From a virus, in the IMG/VR virus record IMGVR_UViG_3300044633_001253, positions 1 to 29,690 of that record: 29,690 nt of DNA. The stretch is one strand, 5' to 3'. The notes beneath the pieces were generated by a model that worked only from the letters and a program-made list of their open reading frames with translations, ran no database searches and was not told the DNA's origin. Below are positions 6,517 through 13,548 of the stretch, one piece after another (within the stretch, counting starts at the first letter, position 1; each line of letters begins with the position of its first letter). The position numbers and the translations under genes are program-made.

Positions 6517-6538
6517 GGAGATTTTCATCGTCCTTGAC
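6501..6538 (-). terminator. Intrinsic terminator after the DUF262 gene
   Basis: Read on the - strand, GTCAAGGA (6538-6531) pairs with TCCTTGAC (6519-6512) across an 11-nt loop, followed by TTTTTTCTT. It lies 11 nt after the stop of the DUF262 gene and shares bases with the ligase promoter. Confidence 0.8.
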
Positions 6539-6549
6539 TTTGGTGTGGT

Positions 6550-7731
6550 TTAAGCTGACACTGTATTGATTTTTGTTTTATACTTATAAACTGCTGTTAC
6601 GTTTTCGTCTGTCATTACCTTTGACTTAACCAATCCATTGGCCAACAGTTCATATCGCTTCTGACACTTTGGGGTTTCACGACCACGGAGCAACGCTGCG
6701 TATGTCATCTTTTTGTCGCCAACCTTGTGGTCAGCTTCAGGATTCTTCTTCAAAAGAGTGTTGATTTCCACAAACTTTTTCAGAAACATATTCACATCCT
6801 TGATCTGATTACGATGACGGTGATAAAACACAAACAAGTCAAACACAGTTTGCTTACTTAGCTTCATACTTTCCTTGAAGATATCTTCATTTGGAGCAAC
6901 CCACGTATTAAAGAATTCATCTACGTCATTCTTAAAACAAGTTGACTTGCTATTTAGCTCAGAGCCAGTTTCATATTCACTATAAAGAATACCATCACTG
7001 ATGTTCTTCTTGAATCCAAAACTATGGAAGAATGCCATACCAGCAAACTGTGAGTCAATCTTACGACGGTTATAATCCTGTTCTGAAAAGATTGAAAGAA
7101 TCCAACTACGGGTACTGAAATTCTTGTAATAGTTCTCACCCAATTCCCGACAAATCTTTGAGATGGGACTAATAATAGCGTTACGCTTTTCAGCAGCGTT
7201 CAATTCACATCCACTATTTACAGCGATGAAAATGTCACTCAACTGTGAACGAGTAGCCTTGGTATACACTTCCAGTGTAATTGTACGAGTAAGAATAAAA
7301 TCCTTAACTGATTCGCTTAGATCAGCCCACCGCTGTTCACGCTTGATAGTAAACTTATTGCCTAGATTGTCACAATATGTTCCAGCACGCAATTCCAGTT
7401 GGTTAGTAAACAACAATCGTAGGGTAGTAAAACGGTTGTTGCTATCAAGGTTAAGATAGTTAGCTCCCTCGGAAAGCCAATCGGAATAATAGTTGATATC
7501 TTCCGTTGACAGTGAATTCTTCCGGCATTCAACTACATCAGCAAAAATAAACTTGCTTGGAGCGATTCCCTTAAATAGCGAATCAAGATAACTGCGTGAC
7601 TTTGCACCGTCCCAACGTGCAGGACTTTGAAAACTATCGTCGATAAAGACGCTATCGAGAAACTTCTTTACATTGGAGAGTTCCCAGTTTTCAGTTGTGG
7701 ACTTAATTGTCTTTTCATTTGTACCGATCAT
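6550..7731 (-). CDS. DUF262 (GmrSD/ParB-like) domain protein
   Basis: A 393-aa protein with the hallmarks of DUF262: an N-terminal SPARWDGAKSRSYLDSLFKG segment, then LDSNNRFTTLRLLF (residues 95-108), the counterpart of the family's 'DGQQRxTTL', and later VNSGCELNAAEKRNA, the counterpart of 'INxGxxLxxxE'. The normal DGQQR is changed to DSNNR. DUF262 is a ParB/sulfiredoxin-fold NTPase or nuclease module found in type IV restriction enzymes (GmrS) and defence proteins. No C-terminal HNH (DUF1524, GmrD-like) motif is visible; the C-terminal half is helical and unrecognised. Phage copies are poorly understood; counter-defence or nucleotide-dependent regulation is inference. AAAGGA lies 10 nt before the ATG. 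Confidence 0.75.
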   Translation of the reverse strand: MIGTNEKTIKSTTENWELSNVKKFLDSVFIDDSFQSPARWDGAKSRSYLDSLFKGIAPSKFIFADVVECRKNSLSTEDINYYSDWLSEGANYLNLDSNNRFTTLRLLFTNQLELRAGTYCDNLGNKFTIKREQRWADLSESVKDFILTRTITLEVYTKATRSQLSDIFIAVNSGCELNAAEKRNAIISPISKICRELGENYYKNFSTRSWILSIFSEQDYNRRKIDSQFAGMAFFHSFGFKKNISDGILYSEYETGSELNSKSTCFKNDVDEFFNTWVAPNEDIFKESMKLSKQTVFDLFVFYHRHRNQIKDVNMFLKKFVEINTLLKKNPEADHKVGDKKMTYAALLRGRETPKCQKRYELLANGLVKSKVMTDENVTAVYKYKTKINTVSA

Positions 7732-7881
7732 ATTATTATTTTCCTTTTATTACTGGATTTGGGTTATGACATAATTGTCTAATTAATAATTTTTATCACA
7801 GACAGCGTAAGTGCTTTTTGGATTTAAATTAAGAGTTGTGAACCAGTTCCTCACAACAAAATCATCTTAACATTGGTTTCT
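7732..7881. other. Intergenic region with inverted repeat
   Basis: A 150-nt gap. GTTGTGA (7835-7841) and TCACAAC (7851-7857) form a perfect 7-bp stem with a 9-nt loop. On the - strand it is followed by TCTTAATTT, so it is at most a weak terminator for the gene ending at 7882 and could be an operator. I could not assign a convincing promoter for the DUF262 gene here. Confidence 0.35.
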
Positions 7882-8403
7882 TTAATTGTCAAGCGGAACG
7901 TTGAGCGTCTTCCAAAATTTTTCGTTGAGAATTTTTACAGGTACTTCGTTTTTTAACTCGAAATTAGGATGTTCATACACATAATTGAGCAAACTTTTTG
8001 CTGAAATATAAAACAACACCATTTTATCCTCACACAACTTGATACAAAAATACCCACCGTTGTTGAGAACTTCAGCTTTGTCTTCCCAAATCAATTTTTT
8101 AAGATTGCCTGATGTATGTCCAAGATAAATTGTATTTGTCGGAGATACACGACGAACGTCTACACGAACGGTGGGATCATCTGTTAATTCAAAATCCCAC
8201 TTGCTGTTTGCTGGACTCTTTTTGATATTGGTATAACCGCTTTTGGTGGTCAAATAATCCAATATGATTCGTTCAATCAATTCCCCACATCCGCCAACTC
8301 TAACTTGATTGTAAACATAGTCATTAATCATCTTGTATCGTTTCAGTTCTTTAAGAGAAATTTCTCCCAGACTATAAACCTCAGATTTGAATTCAATTTT
8401 CAT
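7882..8403 (-). CDS. Hypothetical protein, possible nuclease-like fold
   Basis: A 173-aa protein with no family I can name. GELIERIILDYLTTKSGY followed by KWDFELTDDPTVRVDVRR resembles the helix-strand-strand core of PD-(D/E)XK nucleases (Glu44, Asp70, Asp82-x-Arg84), but Arg replaces the usual Lys, so catalysis is doubtful. The C-terminal part (VLFYISAKSLLNYVYEHPNF) may be a small domain. It overlaps the deaminase gene upstream by 11 nt and is co-transcribed with it. Confidence 0.6.
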   Translation of the reverse strand: MKIEFKSEVYSLGEISLKELKRYKMINDYVYNQVRVGGCGELIERIILDYLTTKSGYTNIKKSPANSKWDFELTDDPTVRVDVRRVSPTNTIYLGHTSGNLKKLIWEDKAEVLNNGGYFCIKLCEDKMVLFYISAKSLLNYVYEHPNFELKNEVPVKILNEKFWKTLNVPLDN

Positions 8404-8785
8404 TTTTAATTACATCTCCATTAGAATCGCTATACCACACTTCACCCACATTAAATTGCTTGATCACACTTTGACAACCACAACACGGCTTGCTGTTGTT
8501 CAACTTGCCAGTTCGATCTACCCTAAGAACAACCATTTTAAAATCCCTAAGATCCTCCTTGCCACTCTTCATACACACACTCAACTCAGCGTGCAAACCA
8601 ACCAGTTGATGGTTTTTATAATCGTATTTAAGTGTCTCAGGATGACTCTTACAGCTATTTGTACCAATATGTACAATCTTTCCACACTTAATCAAAAAAG
8701 CTATATGACTACACCTATGCTCTAGGTTAAGCGGACACATAGCTTTGGCAATGTCAATGGTACGCTTCAAAATCTTACTGTTCAT
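8393..8785 (-). CDS. CDA-fold zinc-dependent deaminase-like protein
   Basis: A 130-aa protein with the zinc-deaminase motifs: His65-Ala-Glu67 (GLHAELSVCMKS) and Pro100-Cys101-x-x-Cys104 (SKPCCGCQSVIK). The core is GKIVHIGTNSCKSHPE. Family members deaminate cytidine, dCMP or bases in nucleic acids. It differs from the typical dCMP deaminase encoded at 23669-24187, so a second substrate is likely. The start is set by the promoter at 8796-8824: earlier in-frame ATGs at 8827 and 8797 lie upstream of or inside the -10 box. Confidence 0.75.
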   Translation of the reverse strand: MNSKILKRTIDIAKAMCPLNLEHRCSHIAFLIKCGKIVHIGTNSCKSHPETLKYDYKNHQLVGLHAELSVCMKSGKEDLRDFKMVVLRVDRTGKLNNSKPCCGCQSVIKQFNVGEVWYSDSNGDVIKNEN

Positions 8786-8795
8786 TACTAAATTC

Positions 8796-8824
8796 ATAAT
8801 ACCAGCGACTTTATAAAAAGTCAA
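8796..8824 (-). promoter_or_regulatory. Sigma70-type promoter of the deaminase unit
   Basis: On the - strand: TTGACT (8824-8819), 17 nt ending in TGG, TATTAT (8801-8796), then 10 nt to the ATG at 8785. It lies back-to-back with the promoter of the Mom-like gene. Confidence 0.82.
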
Positions 8825-8840
8825 CAACCTTTTTTATATT

Positions 8841-8869
8841 TTGAAATTTTGAGGTGGGTATGATATGAT
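8841..8869 (+). promoter_or_regulatory. Sigma70-type promoter of the Mom-like gene
   Basis: TTGAAA (8841-8846), 17 nt ending in TGA, TATGAT (8864-8869). Six bases separate the -10 box from the ATG at 8876, so transcription should begin at or next to the A of that ATG. This argues for 8876 rather than the ATG at 8870 as the start. Confidence 0.68.
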
Positions 8870-8875
8870 ATGTTT

Positions 8876-9583
8876 ATGGAAAATCTTTATGTTGAAAAAG
8901 TAAACAATTTGACTGCCAAAGAATTGATTGTTAAACATCATTATACACACAAATGGACCATAGCTGAGTTGTGTATAGGAATCTTCGACAAAAGCAAAGG
9001 TAGTGTATTTTTTGAAGCGCCTAAGCTGGTTGGGGCGGTTGTATTTGGACCAACTGCTGGTGCTAATGTGGCTAGAAGTGTATCACCTTTACTAAATCAT
9101 TCCAATTTATGGGAGTTGAAACGATTGTGGGTAGAAGATGATTTGGGTAAAAATACTGAAAGTTGGGTTATTGGTCAATGTTTGAAATATATCAAACTCA
9201 ATCATCCTGAAATAAAATGTTTGATAAGTTATGCTGATCCTGATGCTGGACACATCGGTACCATATATCAAGCTACCAATTGGCTGTATCAAAATATTGA
9301 AAGACCCAAAGGTACCAGTGGTTATATTGTTAGTTTTGATGGTGGTGTTAAATGGCAACATTCACGTACACTATTTAACAAATATGGTACGTTTAACTAT
9401 AACAAATTAATAGAAGTACTACCCAGACCATTTAAAATCAAAGAATTGTCAGTCAAAGAAAGATATATCTATCCACTGGGAAGCAAAGTGGAAAAGAAAA
9501 ATCTGATTAAAAGTTTGAATTATCCCATTATAGAATATCCCAAACTCAAATCAGATAAAGAAACAATAATAGAGTTTAATTAA
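8876..9583 (+). CDS. Mom-like DNA modification protein (GNAT-related)
   Basis: A 235-aa protein with the signature of the Mom-like family: AKELIVKHHYTHKW near the N-terminus, LVGAVVFGPTAGANVARSV, then LWELKRLWVEDDLGKNTESW and the highly typical LISYADPDAGHIGTIYQATN, which precedes NWLYQN. Phage Mu Mom converts adenine in DNA to a carbamoylmethyl derivative that blocks restriction; related phage proteins are thought to modify DNA similarly, on a GNAT-like fold. The C-terminal 60 residues are basic and may bind DNA. It is the only + strand gene among the leftward nonstructural units of this part, has its own promoter, and its 3' end overlaps the converging gene by 8 nt. Exact chemistry here is unknown. 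Confidence 0.8.
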   Translation: MENLYVEKVNNLTAKELIVKHHYTHKWTIAELCIGIFDKSKGSVFFEAPKLVGAVVFGPTAGANVARSVSPLLNHSNLWELKRLWVEDDLGKNTESWVIGQCLKYIKLNHPEIKCLISYADPDAGHIGTIYQATNWLYQNIERPKGTSGYIVSFDGGVKWQHSRTLFNKYGTFNYNKLIEVLPRPFKIKELSVKERYIYPLGSKVEKKNLIKSLNYPIIEYPKLKSDKETIIEFN

Positions 9584-10424
9584 TAATCTTCAACTGAATA
9601 TTACCCAGTGTAAGATTCTGCACAATAACATTCTTAGCATCAAGCAATTCATACTTGCTATCCACTCGCTTTACTTTACGATTGCCCTTCTTGCTCTTAC
9701 GATACACAACGACACCACCACTATAACTTTTAACAATCAGTTGCGCAACTTTCTTACGCCATTCGTAAGCTGAAAAGTTATTGATAACATCAATCAAAAT
9801 AGTACCAGTAATCTTGTTACGAATATCAGTATCAGATTTGATCATAACCAACAAATTATCAAACAATTCAAAATCAGCACTGGAAAACTCAGTGATCTTC
9901 TTACGAAAATATTGATTAAAATACTTGGTAACGTTACTGTCAACAAAATAGGCATTCAAAATCTTATCACAAAACGAACGAATCATAACAAGTTCATTGT
10001 AACGATCAGTGACTTCACCCCTCGTTTTGATAGCAAAATCAATAATGCCACTTTCCTTCTTCAATTCATACGACTTGTCATTAAGCGTTACATCACCAGT
10101 TTCACCACGTTTGATATTGCTCTTGCGTGAATCACCAAGCATCAAAAACATAGACAACTCACCACGACCAGTTTGATGCTTGATGTTCTCAGGCAACGCA
10201 AGCACATTGTCAATTTTATGTGCATCACTGTTAACATCATTCACTTCCTTGAGGAACTCATCCACACTGTCAAATTGAGGAAGCTTGTTGATGCCAATGT
10301 CAGTCAACGATGCAACCAAGTGGTCAACCCTAGAAAGGTGAGACTCAGACTTGTTTTTCTTCTCAAGCTTGAGAAGTCCATTTTTGATTTGATTGCTAAA
10401 AAAAGTGGTAGATTTGGTGCTCAT
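9576..10424 (-). CDS. Putative PD-(D/E)XK-fold phage protein
   Basis: A 282-aa protein. TGRGELSMFLML, RGETGDVTLNDKSYELKKES shows a helix Glu (Glu89), Asp111 and Glu120-x-Lys122 in the order of a PD-(D/E)XK nuclease core. Phage proteins with 'GxGE ... GDxxxxxxxxExK' are common in T4-like genomes and mostly uncharacterised. The N-terminus is Lys-rich (LLKLEKKNKSESHLSRVD), and the C-terminus ends with a basic KSKKGNRKVKRVDSKYELLD segment, suggesting nucleic-acid binding. The start at 10424 is set by the promoter at 10435-10462; the in-frame ATG at 10454 lies in its spacer. Confidence 0.65.
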   Translation of the reverse strand: MSTKSTTFFSNQIKNGLLKLEKKNKSESHLSRVDHLVASLTDIGINKLPQFDSVDEFLKEVNDVNSDAHKIDNVLALPENIKHQTGRGELSMFLMLGDSRKSNIKRGETGDVTLNDKSYELKKESGIIDFAIKTRGEVTDRYNELVMIRSFCDKILNAYFVDSNVTKYFNQYFRKKITEFSSADFELFDNLLVMIKSDTDIRNKITGTILIDVINNFSAYEWRKKVAQLIVKSYSGGVVVYRKSKKGNRKVKRVDSKYELLDAKNVIVQNLTLGNIQLKIIN

Positions 10425-10434
10425 CACAAGTACC

Positions 10435-10462
10435 AATCTATCACCTTTTTTCAAAATGTCAA
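10435..10462 (-). promoter_or_regulatory. Sigma70-type promoter
   Basis: On the - strand: TTGACA (10462-10457), 16 nt, TAGATT (10440-10435), 10 nt to the ATG at 10424. It lies directly after the stop of the upstream nucleotidyltransferase gene. Confidence 0.72.
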
Positions 10463-10466
10463 CAGC

Positions 10467-11192
10467 TTATTTTAAACCTTTATAAGTTTCAATTGGCTTT
10501 TTTGTAGCCAAGTCTTGGTCAAGAATGTCAATTGCTTTTTTCTTAGACTTATAAAAAGCGTGGGTCAACAATTTAAGATCCACATCTTCAACGTCATATC
10601 CCATCTTAATATACTTAACCAATCGTTTCAATGTTACACTAGGATAGTAAATACTACCTTCATTAAACTTCAATTTATTAGTCTTGATATCATCTAAAAT
10701 GCCATTTTCATAAACTACATTGGTACCATCATAAGCAATGCGACATACATTGATATCAAATGACTTAAATAGTTCTTCAATAGTATCAAAATATTTGAAT
10801 GTTACGCACTGAATCTTCCAATCAACATCCATATACTTAATTGTAAGTGTACAATGCCACTCACTGTATATGGTAGATTCAATTTTTATATATCCCGCAG
10901 TAACACTGCTTACACTCAGATCATATACAAACTTTTCAAATTGTTCTTTGTTTTTAAAGAATACATCTACATCAGCATTTGTTAATGGTAACTTACGATA
11001 GGTTCTATGTAAACAACCACCAGCAATCCACGGACCATTTTCAGTACACTTAGGCAATAACTCAATCAAATACTCCAACACACTTGATGTGGGTAAATGC
11101 TTTACAAATAAATTTAATGTGGTCTTTTCTAGTTTCATTGGAACTTTATATGGTTCTTGTGGTAGTTCCACAAATTTAATATCCAGATTCAT
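10467..11192 (-). CDS. Nucleotidyltransferase-like protein
   Basis: A 241-aa protein with the polymerase-beta-type nucleotidyltransferase signature: Gly58-Gly59 in PWIAGGCLHRTYRKLPLT followed by NADVDVFF, where Asp74 and Asp76 would bind the two metals. A third acidic strand may be YMDVDWKIQCVTF. Similar GG-DxD proteins occur in many large phages; targets (RNA 3' ends, small molecules or proteins) are unknown. It lies two genes from the RNA ligase, so RNA 3'-end processing is a possible role. Its start overlaps the 78-aa upstream gene by 17 nt. Confidence 0.68.
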   Translation of the reverse strand: MNLDIKFVELPQEPYKVPMKLEKTTLNLFVKHLPTSSVLEYLIELLPKCTENGPWIAGGCLHRTYRKLPLTNADVDVFFKNKEQFEKFVYDLSVSSVTAGYIKIESTIYSEWHCTLTIKYMDVDWKIQCVTFKYFDTIEELFKSFDINVCRIAYDGTNVVYENGILDDIKTNKLKFNEGSIYYPSVTLKRLVKYIKMGYDVEDVDLKLLTHAFYKSKKKAIDILDQDLATKKPIETYKGLK

Positions 11193-11412
11193 AAATCTTC
11201 TTCAATACGTTGGGATAACAATTGTCTGGGTAGTCTTTACTATTCTTTCCACTACTATAACTCAAACAAATTGATTCTTCAAGCACTGGTTCAAACTTTC
11301 GTTTGGTCTTGTAAAACATATTTACACTATTATTGGTGCAAGTTTGATAAAAATCACAACCTACACTCATACACATACCAATATCATTTGTCTTGATACT
11401 ATACTTTTTCAT
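11176..11412 (-). CDS. Small cysteine-containing protein
   Basis: A 78-aa protein from the ATG at 11412 (MKKYSIKTNDIGMCMSVGCD, then FYQTCTNN, CLSYSSGKNSKDYPDNCYPN). Five cysteines and many aromatic residues suggest a small disulfide or metal-binding domain. A longer in-frame extension to 11544 would run back through the terminator and RNA ligase gene and is rejected. The ATG lies only 8 nt after a strong hairpin, so its expression signal is unusual. Confidence 0.6.
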   Translation of the reverse strand: MKKYSIKTNDIGMCMSVGCDFYQTCTNNSVNMFYKTKRKFEPVLEESICLSYSSGKNSKDYPDNCYPNVLKKIYESGY

Positions 11413-11444
11413 AAAAATAAGGGAGGTACTGTTACATACCTCCC
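11413..11444 (-). terminator. Terminator after RNA ligase gene
   Basis: On the - strand, GGGAGGTA (11444-11437) pairs with TACCTCCC (11428-11421) across an 8-nt loop, followed by TTATTTTT and immediately the ATG at 11412. It lies 8 nt after the ligase stop. It may instead act as an attenuator for the downstream genes. Confidence 0.75.
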
Positions 11445-11452
11445 TTTTGATA

Positions 11453-12463
11453 TCAATCCTTACTTCCAAGAAGATACGTATTGCTAATAGCCTTGAAACT
11501 AAACTCCTTCTCAAGACCACGTACAACCACACCTTCCCTATCAACTTCCATATTCAATACACTCTTACCTTCAGCATACTTCAACATATAGTCAACAATA
11601 TTGTTTTCATTTGGAATTACAAATCCATACTTCTCAAGTACAGGCACCATCTGCAATTGCAAACCAAACAATACCCACTCAAGTTCATCAAAGAACATAC
11701 GGCGACCCTTATCAATGTCATAACCAGTAAAGAAGTACAACTTGTGGTCGCTCAATCCATACAAATTACCATTGATACCAGCACCAATTAGTTCTCCCTG
11801 CAAAGCAATATTCTTGCCGTGTTTAGTCATCTTGTCCTTCAATTCAAGCACCTTGGCCATACGCCATAGACTATTGTCATCAGTTTCAGACAACTCCCAA
11901 TTGCGGCCACAAACACCAAATACACCGTTGTTAAAATAACAAGTGAAACTAGTACCATCCAACTTTTCAGTTATATAAGCACGCTCACCAACTGGACTAA
12001 ATCCAACTTCACTCTCAAAGTTCTGAATACGAATTTCCTCAGTCTTTGGAATAAAGCTAGGAAATGTTCCCTTGATCTTTCCAGCCAATTGAGCGGGAAT
12101 AGGAGGTTCATACTTGACAATATCAAGAGCCTCAGTCAAATCATCACCTTCCTTTGGATTACTAATACCCTCTGGAATTGGAGTCAATAGACCCTGACTG
12201 ATCTGTCCACGGAGCCTAATGGTCTTGAGACGAAATCCCTCAGTAGAACCCATACGCTTGAAACTACTCTTGCGTAGAAATTCAAATTGAGGGCGGATCG
12301 GCAAAAAGCTGTCAATTTCGTAATAAACAGCCAAATCACCCACCTTGTATTTAGTCACAGAATCTACTACCCACCAACCCCCCACACGATATGCGCAAAT
12401 TTTATCTGCTCCTTCAATTAACTTGATTTCTTCAATTTTTTTGATTGACGCTAGTTTTCTCAT
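11453..12463 (-). CDS. RNA ligase, DRB0094/Rnl5-like
   Basis: A 336-aa protein matching the RNA ligase family typified by Deinococcus DRB0094. An N-terminal OB-type domain (MRKLASIKKIEEIKLIEGAD, VGDLAVYYEIDSFLPIRPQF, FRLKTIRLRGQISQGL) precedes the adenylyltransferase domain, with Lys167 in EKLDGTSF as the AMP-accepting residue. GRNWEL and LQGELIGAGINGN supply motifs III/IIIa, and DREGVVVRG with FSFKAIS supply motifs IV/V. Such enzymes seal RNA 3'-OH/5'-phosphate nicks. Its 5' end overlaps a homing endonuclease gene by 32 nt, so it has probably lost its own promoter and depends on transcription through that gene. Confidence 0.85.
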   Translation of the reverse strand: MRKLASIKKIEEIKLIEGADKICAYRVGGWWVVDSVTKYKVGDLAVYYEIDSFLPIRPQFEFLRKSSFKRMGSTEGFRLKTIRLRGQISQGLLTPIPEGISNPKEGDDLTEALDIVKYEPPIPAQLAGKIKGTFPSFIPKTEEIRIQNFESEVGFSPVGERAYITEKLDGTSFTCYFNNGVFGVCGRNWELSETDDNSLWRMAKVLELKDKMTKHGKNIALQGELIGAGINGNLYGLSDHKLYFFTGYDIDKGRRMFFDELEWVLFGLQLQMVPVLEKYGFVIPNENNIVDYMLKYAEGKSVLNMEVDREGVVVRGLEKEFSFKAISNTYLLGSKD

Positions 12464-13163
12464 AAAATTTTTTTAAACTATTTTTTATTTTTTCTCTCGT
12501 CTCTAACGATACACTATGTCCCTTCAAAGTACAAGATGTTTTTCTTCTTTTTTCCGGATTTAGATTTGCATTTCTGATGTTTTCAAGTGCATCTTTAGAA
12601 AAAGATTGTTTTTTCCTTTCAGGTCCTATTTTTTGAGTATTGCCTCTACCAAACAACCATCCATTTGGTATACCCTCATCATCTTTGAATTTTTTAGATT
12701 CTAGTGTTATGGGATTATGATACCATTTTTTACCGATTTTAGATTTAATTTGATTTAATTTATGTTGTACTGACCAAGTGGTACCTGTTTTAGCTTTTCT
12801 CATTTTTTCTCTCGTTTCAATCGAACGAGTTTTTCCTTTATTTAGTTGACTTATTTTTAATCTTGTTTCAGCTGTCATAGGTTGACCTCCCCATGCATAT
12901 GGAGTTATATTATAACCTATGTCTCTATTTGTAGAATTAAATTTTTTAATATAAAATTCTTCTTTTTCTCTAGCGTCGTTAAATGTAAAACATTCTTCTA
13001 ATATTTCTCGGTTAAAACTATTTTTTCCATATTTTTTAATTGCACTGGTAATTAGTTTTCCACTACCAATGTATCCATCATCAATGTTATCAGTTTTATG
13101 TTGACCTATGTATATTTTATTATTGACTGTACAAGTTGTTTTATATATAATCCATTTCTTCAT
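12432..13163 (-). CDS. GIY-YIG homing endonuclease with NUMOD3 repeats
   Basis: A 243-aa Seg-like endonuclease. The GIY-YIG nuclease domain spans residues 1-95 (WIIYKTTCTVNNKIYIGQHK, DGYIGSG, catalytic-type Arg in SFNREILEE, Glu in EEFYIKKFNS, GYNITPYAWGG). Then come NUMOD3-type DNA-binding repeats (SQLNKGKTRSIETREKMRKA, KGHSVSLETREKIKNSL) and a Lys-rich tail. Such enzymes cut sites in related phages so their own gene spreads. Base composition is distinctly more AT-rich than its neighbours. Its stop lies 32 nt inside the RNA ligase gene, so its last ten codons are read from ligase DNA in another frame, consistent with insertion at the ligase 5' end. Confidence 0.88.
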   Translation of the reverse strand: MKKWIIYKTTCTVNNKIYIGQHKTDNIDDGYIGSGKLITSAIKKYGKNSFNREILEECFTFNDAREKEEFYIKKFNSTNRDIGYNITPYAWGGQPMTAETRLKISQLNKGKTRSIETREKMRKAKTGTTWSVQHKLNQIKSKIGKKWYHNPITLESKKFKDDEGIPNGWLFGRGNTQKIGPERKKQSFSKDALENIRNANLNPEKRRKTSCTLKGHSVSLETREKIKNSLKKFYEKTSVNQKN

Positions 13164-13170
13164 ACTAATA

Positions 13171-13199
13171 AGTATGAAAATGAATATTGTTAATTACAA
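13171..13199 (-). promoter_or_regulatory. Candidate promoter of the homing endonuclease gene
   Basis: On the - strand: TTGTAA (13199-13194), 17 nt, CATACT (13176-13171), 7 nt to the ATG at 13163. Weaker boxes than the others but the same geometry. Confidence 0.5.
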
Positions 13200-13221
13200 C
13201 TTGCTATCTTATTTTTCTAAA

Positions 13222-13539
13222 TTAATAACTGGTAAACTCAACCTCAAGTGACTTGAAATTAATAGTAGACGGATCTACATTCAAATCAATTCCATCATTT
13301 ACAACAAACACCTTCAAGTCCTTCTTGGTATCAAGCGAGGGTCCACCACTACAGCTACAACCAGAGCTGTAACACCAAGTGACGTTACCATCCTTGTCAA
13401 CACCAATACCCTCATAAGAGTGGTGACCATAACCACCATCCCAATTCTCAATCTCCTTGAAAATTACGATGTGGTCATCATCAAACTTGCTCTTAGGAAG
13501 AGTGTCCCAATTCTTTACAATGTAATCTACGATATTCAT
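13222..13539 (-). CDS. Hypothetical protein
   Basis: A 105-aa acidic protein, not recognised: NIVDYIVKNWDTLPKSKFDD, then WDGGYGHHSYEGIGVDKDGN, a CSSGCSCSGGPS motif and beta-rich C-terminus. The Cys cluster could bind metal. Monocistronic: it has its own promoter, lies after a terminator, and is preceded by AAGGAG 3 nt from the ATG, one of few good Shine-Dalgarno-like sites here. Confidence 0.65.
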   Translation of the reverse strand: MNIVDYIVKNWDTLPKSKFDDDHIVIFKEIENWDGGYGHHSYEGIGVDKDGNVTWCYSSGCSCSGGPSLDTKKDLKVFVVNDGIDLNVDPSTINFKSLEVEFTSY

Positions 13540-13548
13540 TACTCCTTA

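Noticed and set aside
11413-11544. N-terminal extension of the 78-aa gene back to 11544
   Set aside because: It would run through the RNA ligase 3' end and the terminator hairpin; the ATG at 11412 gives a coherent protein.
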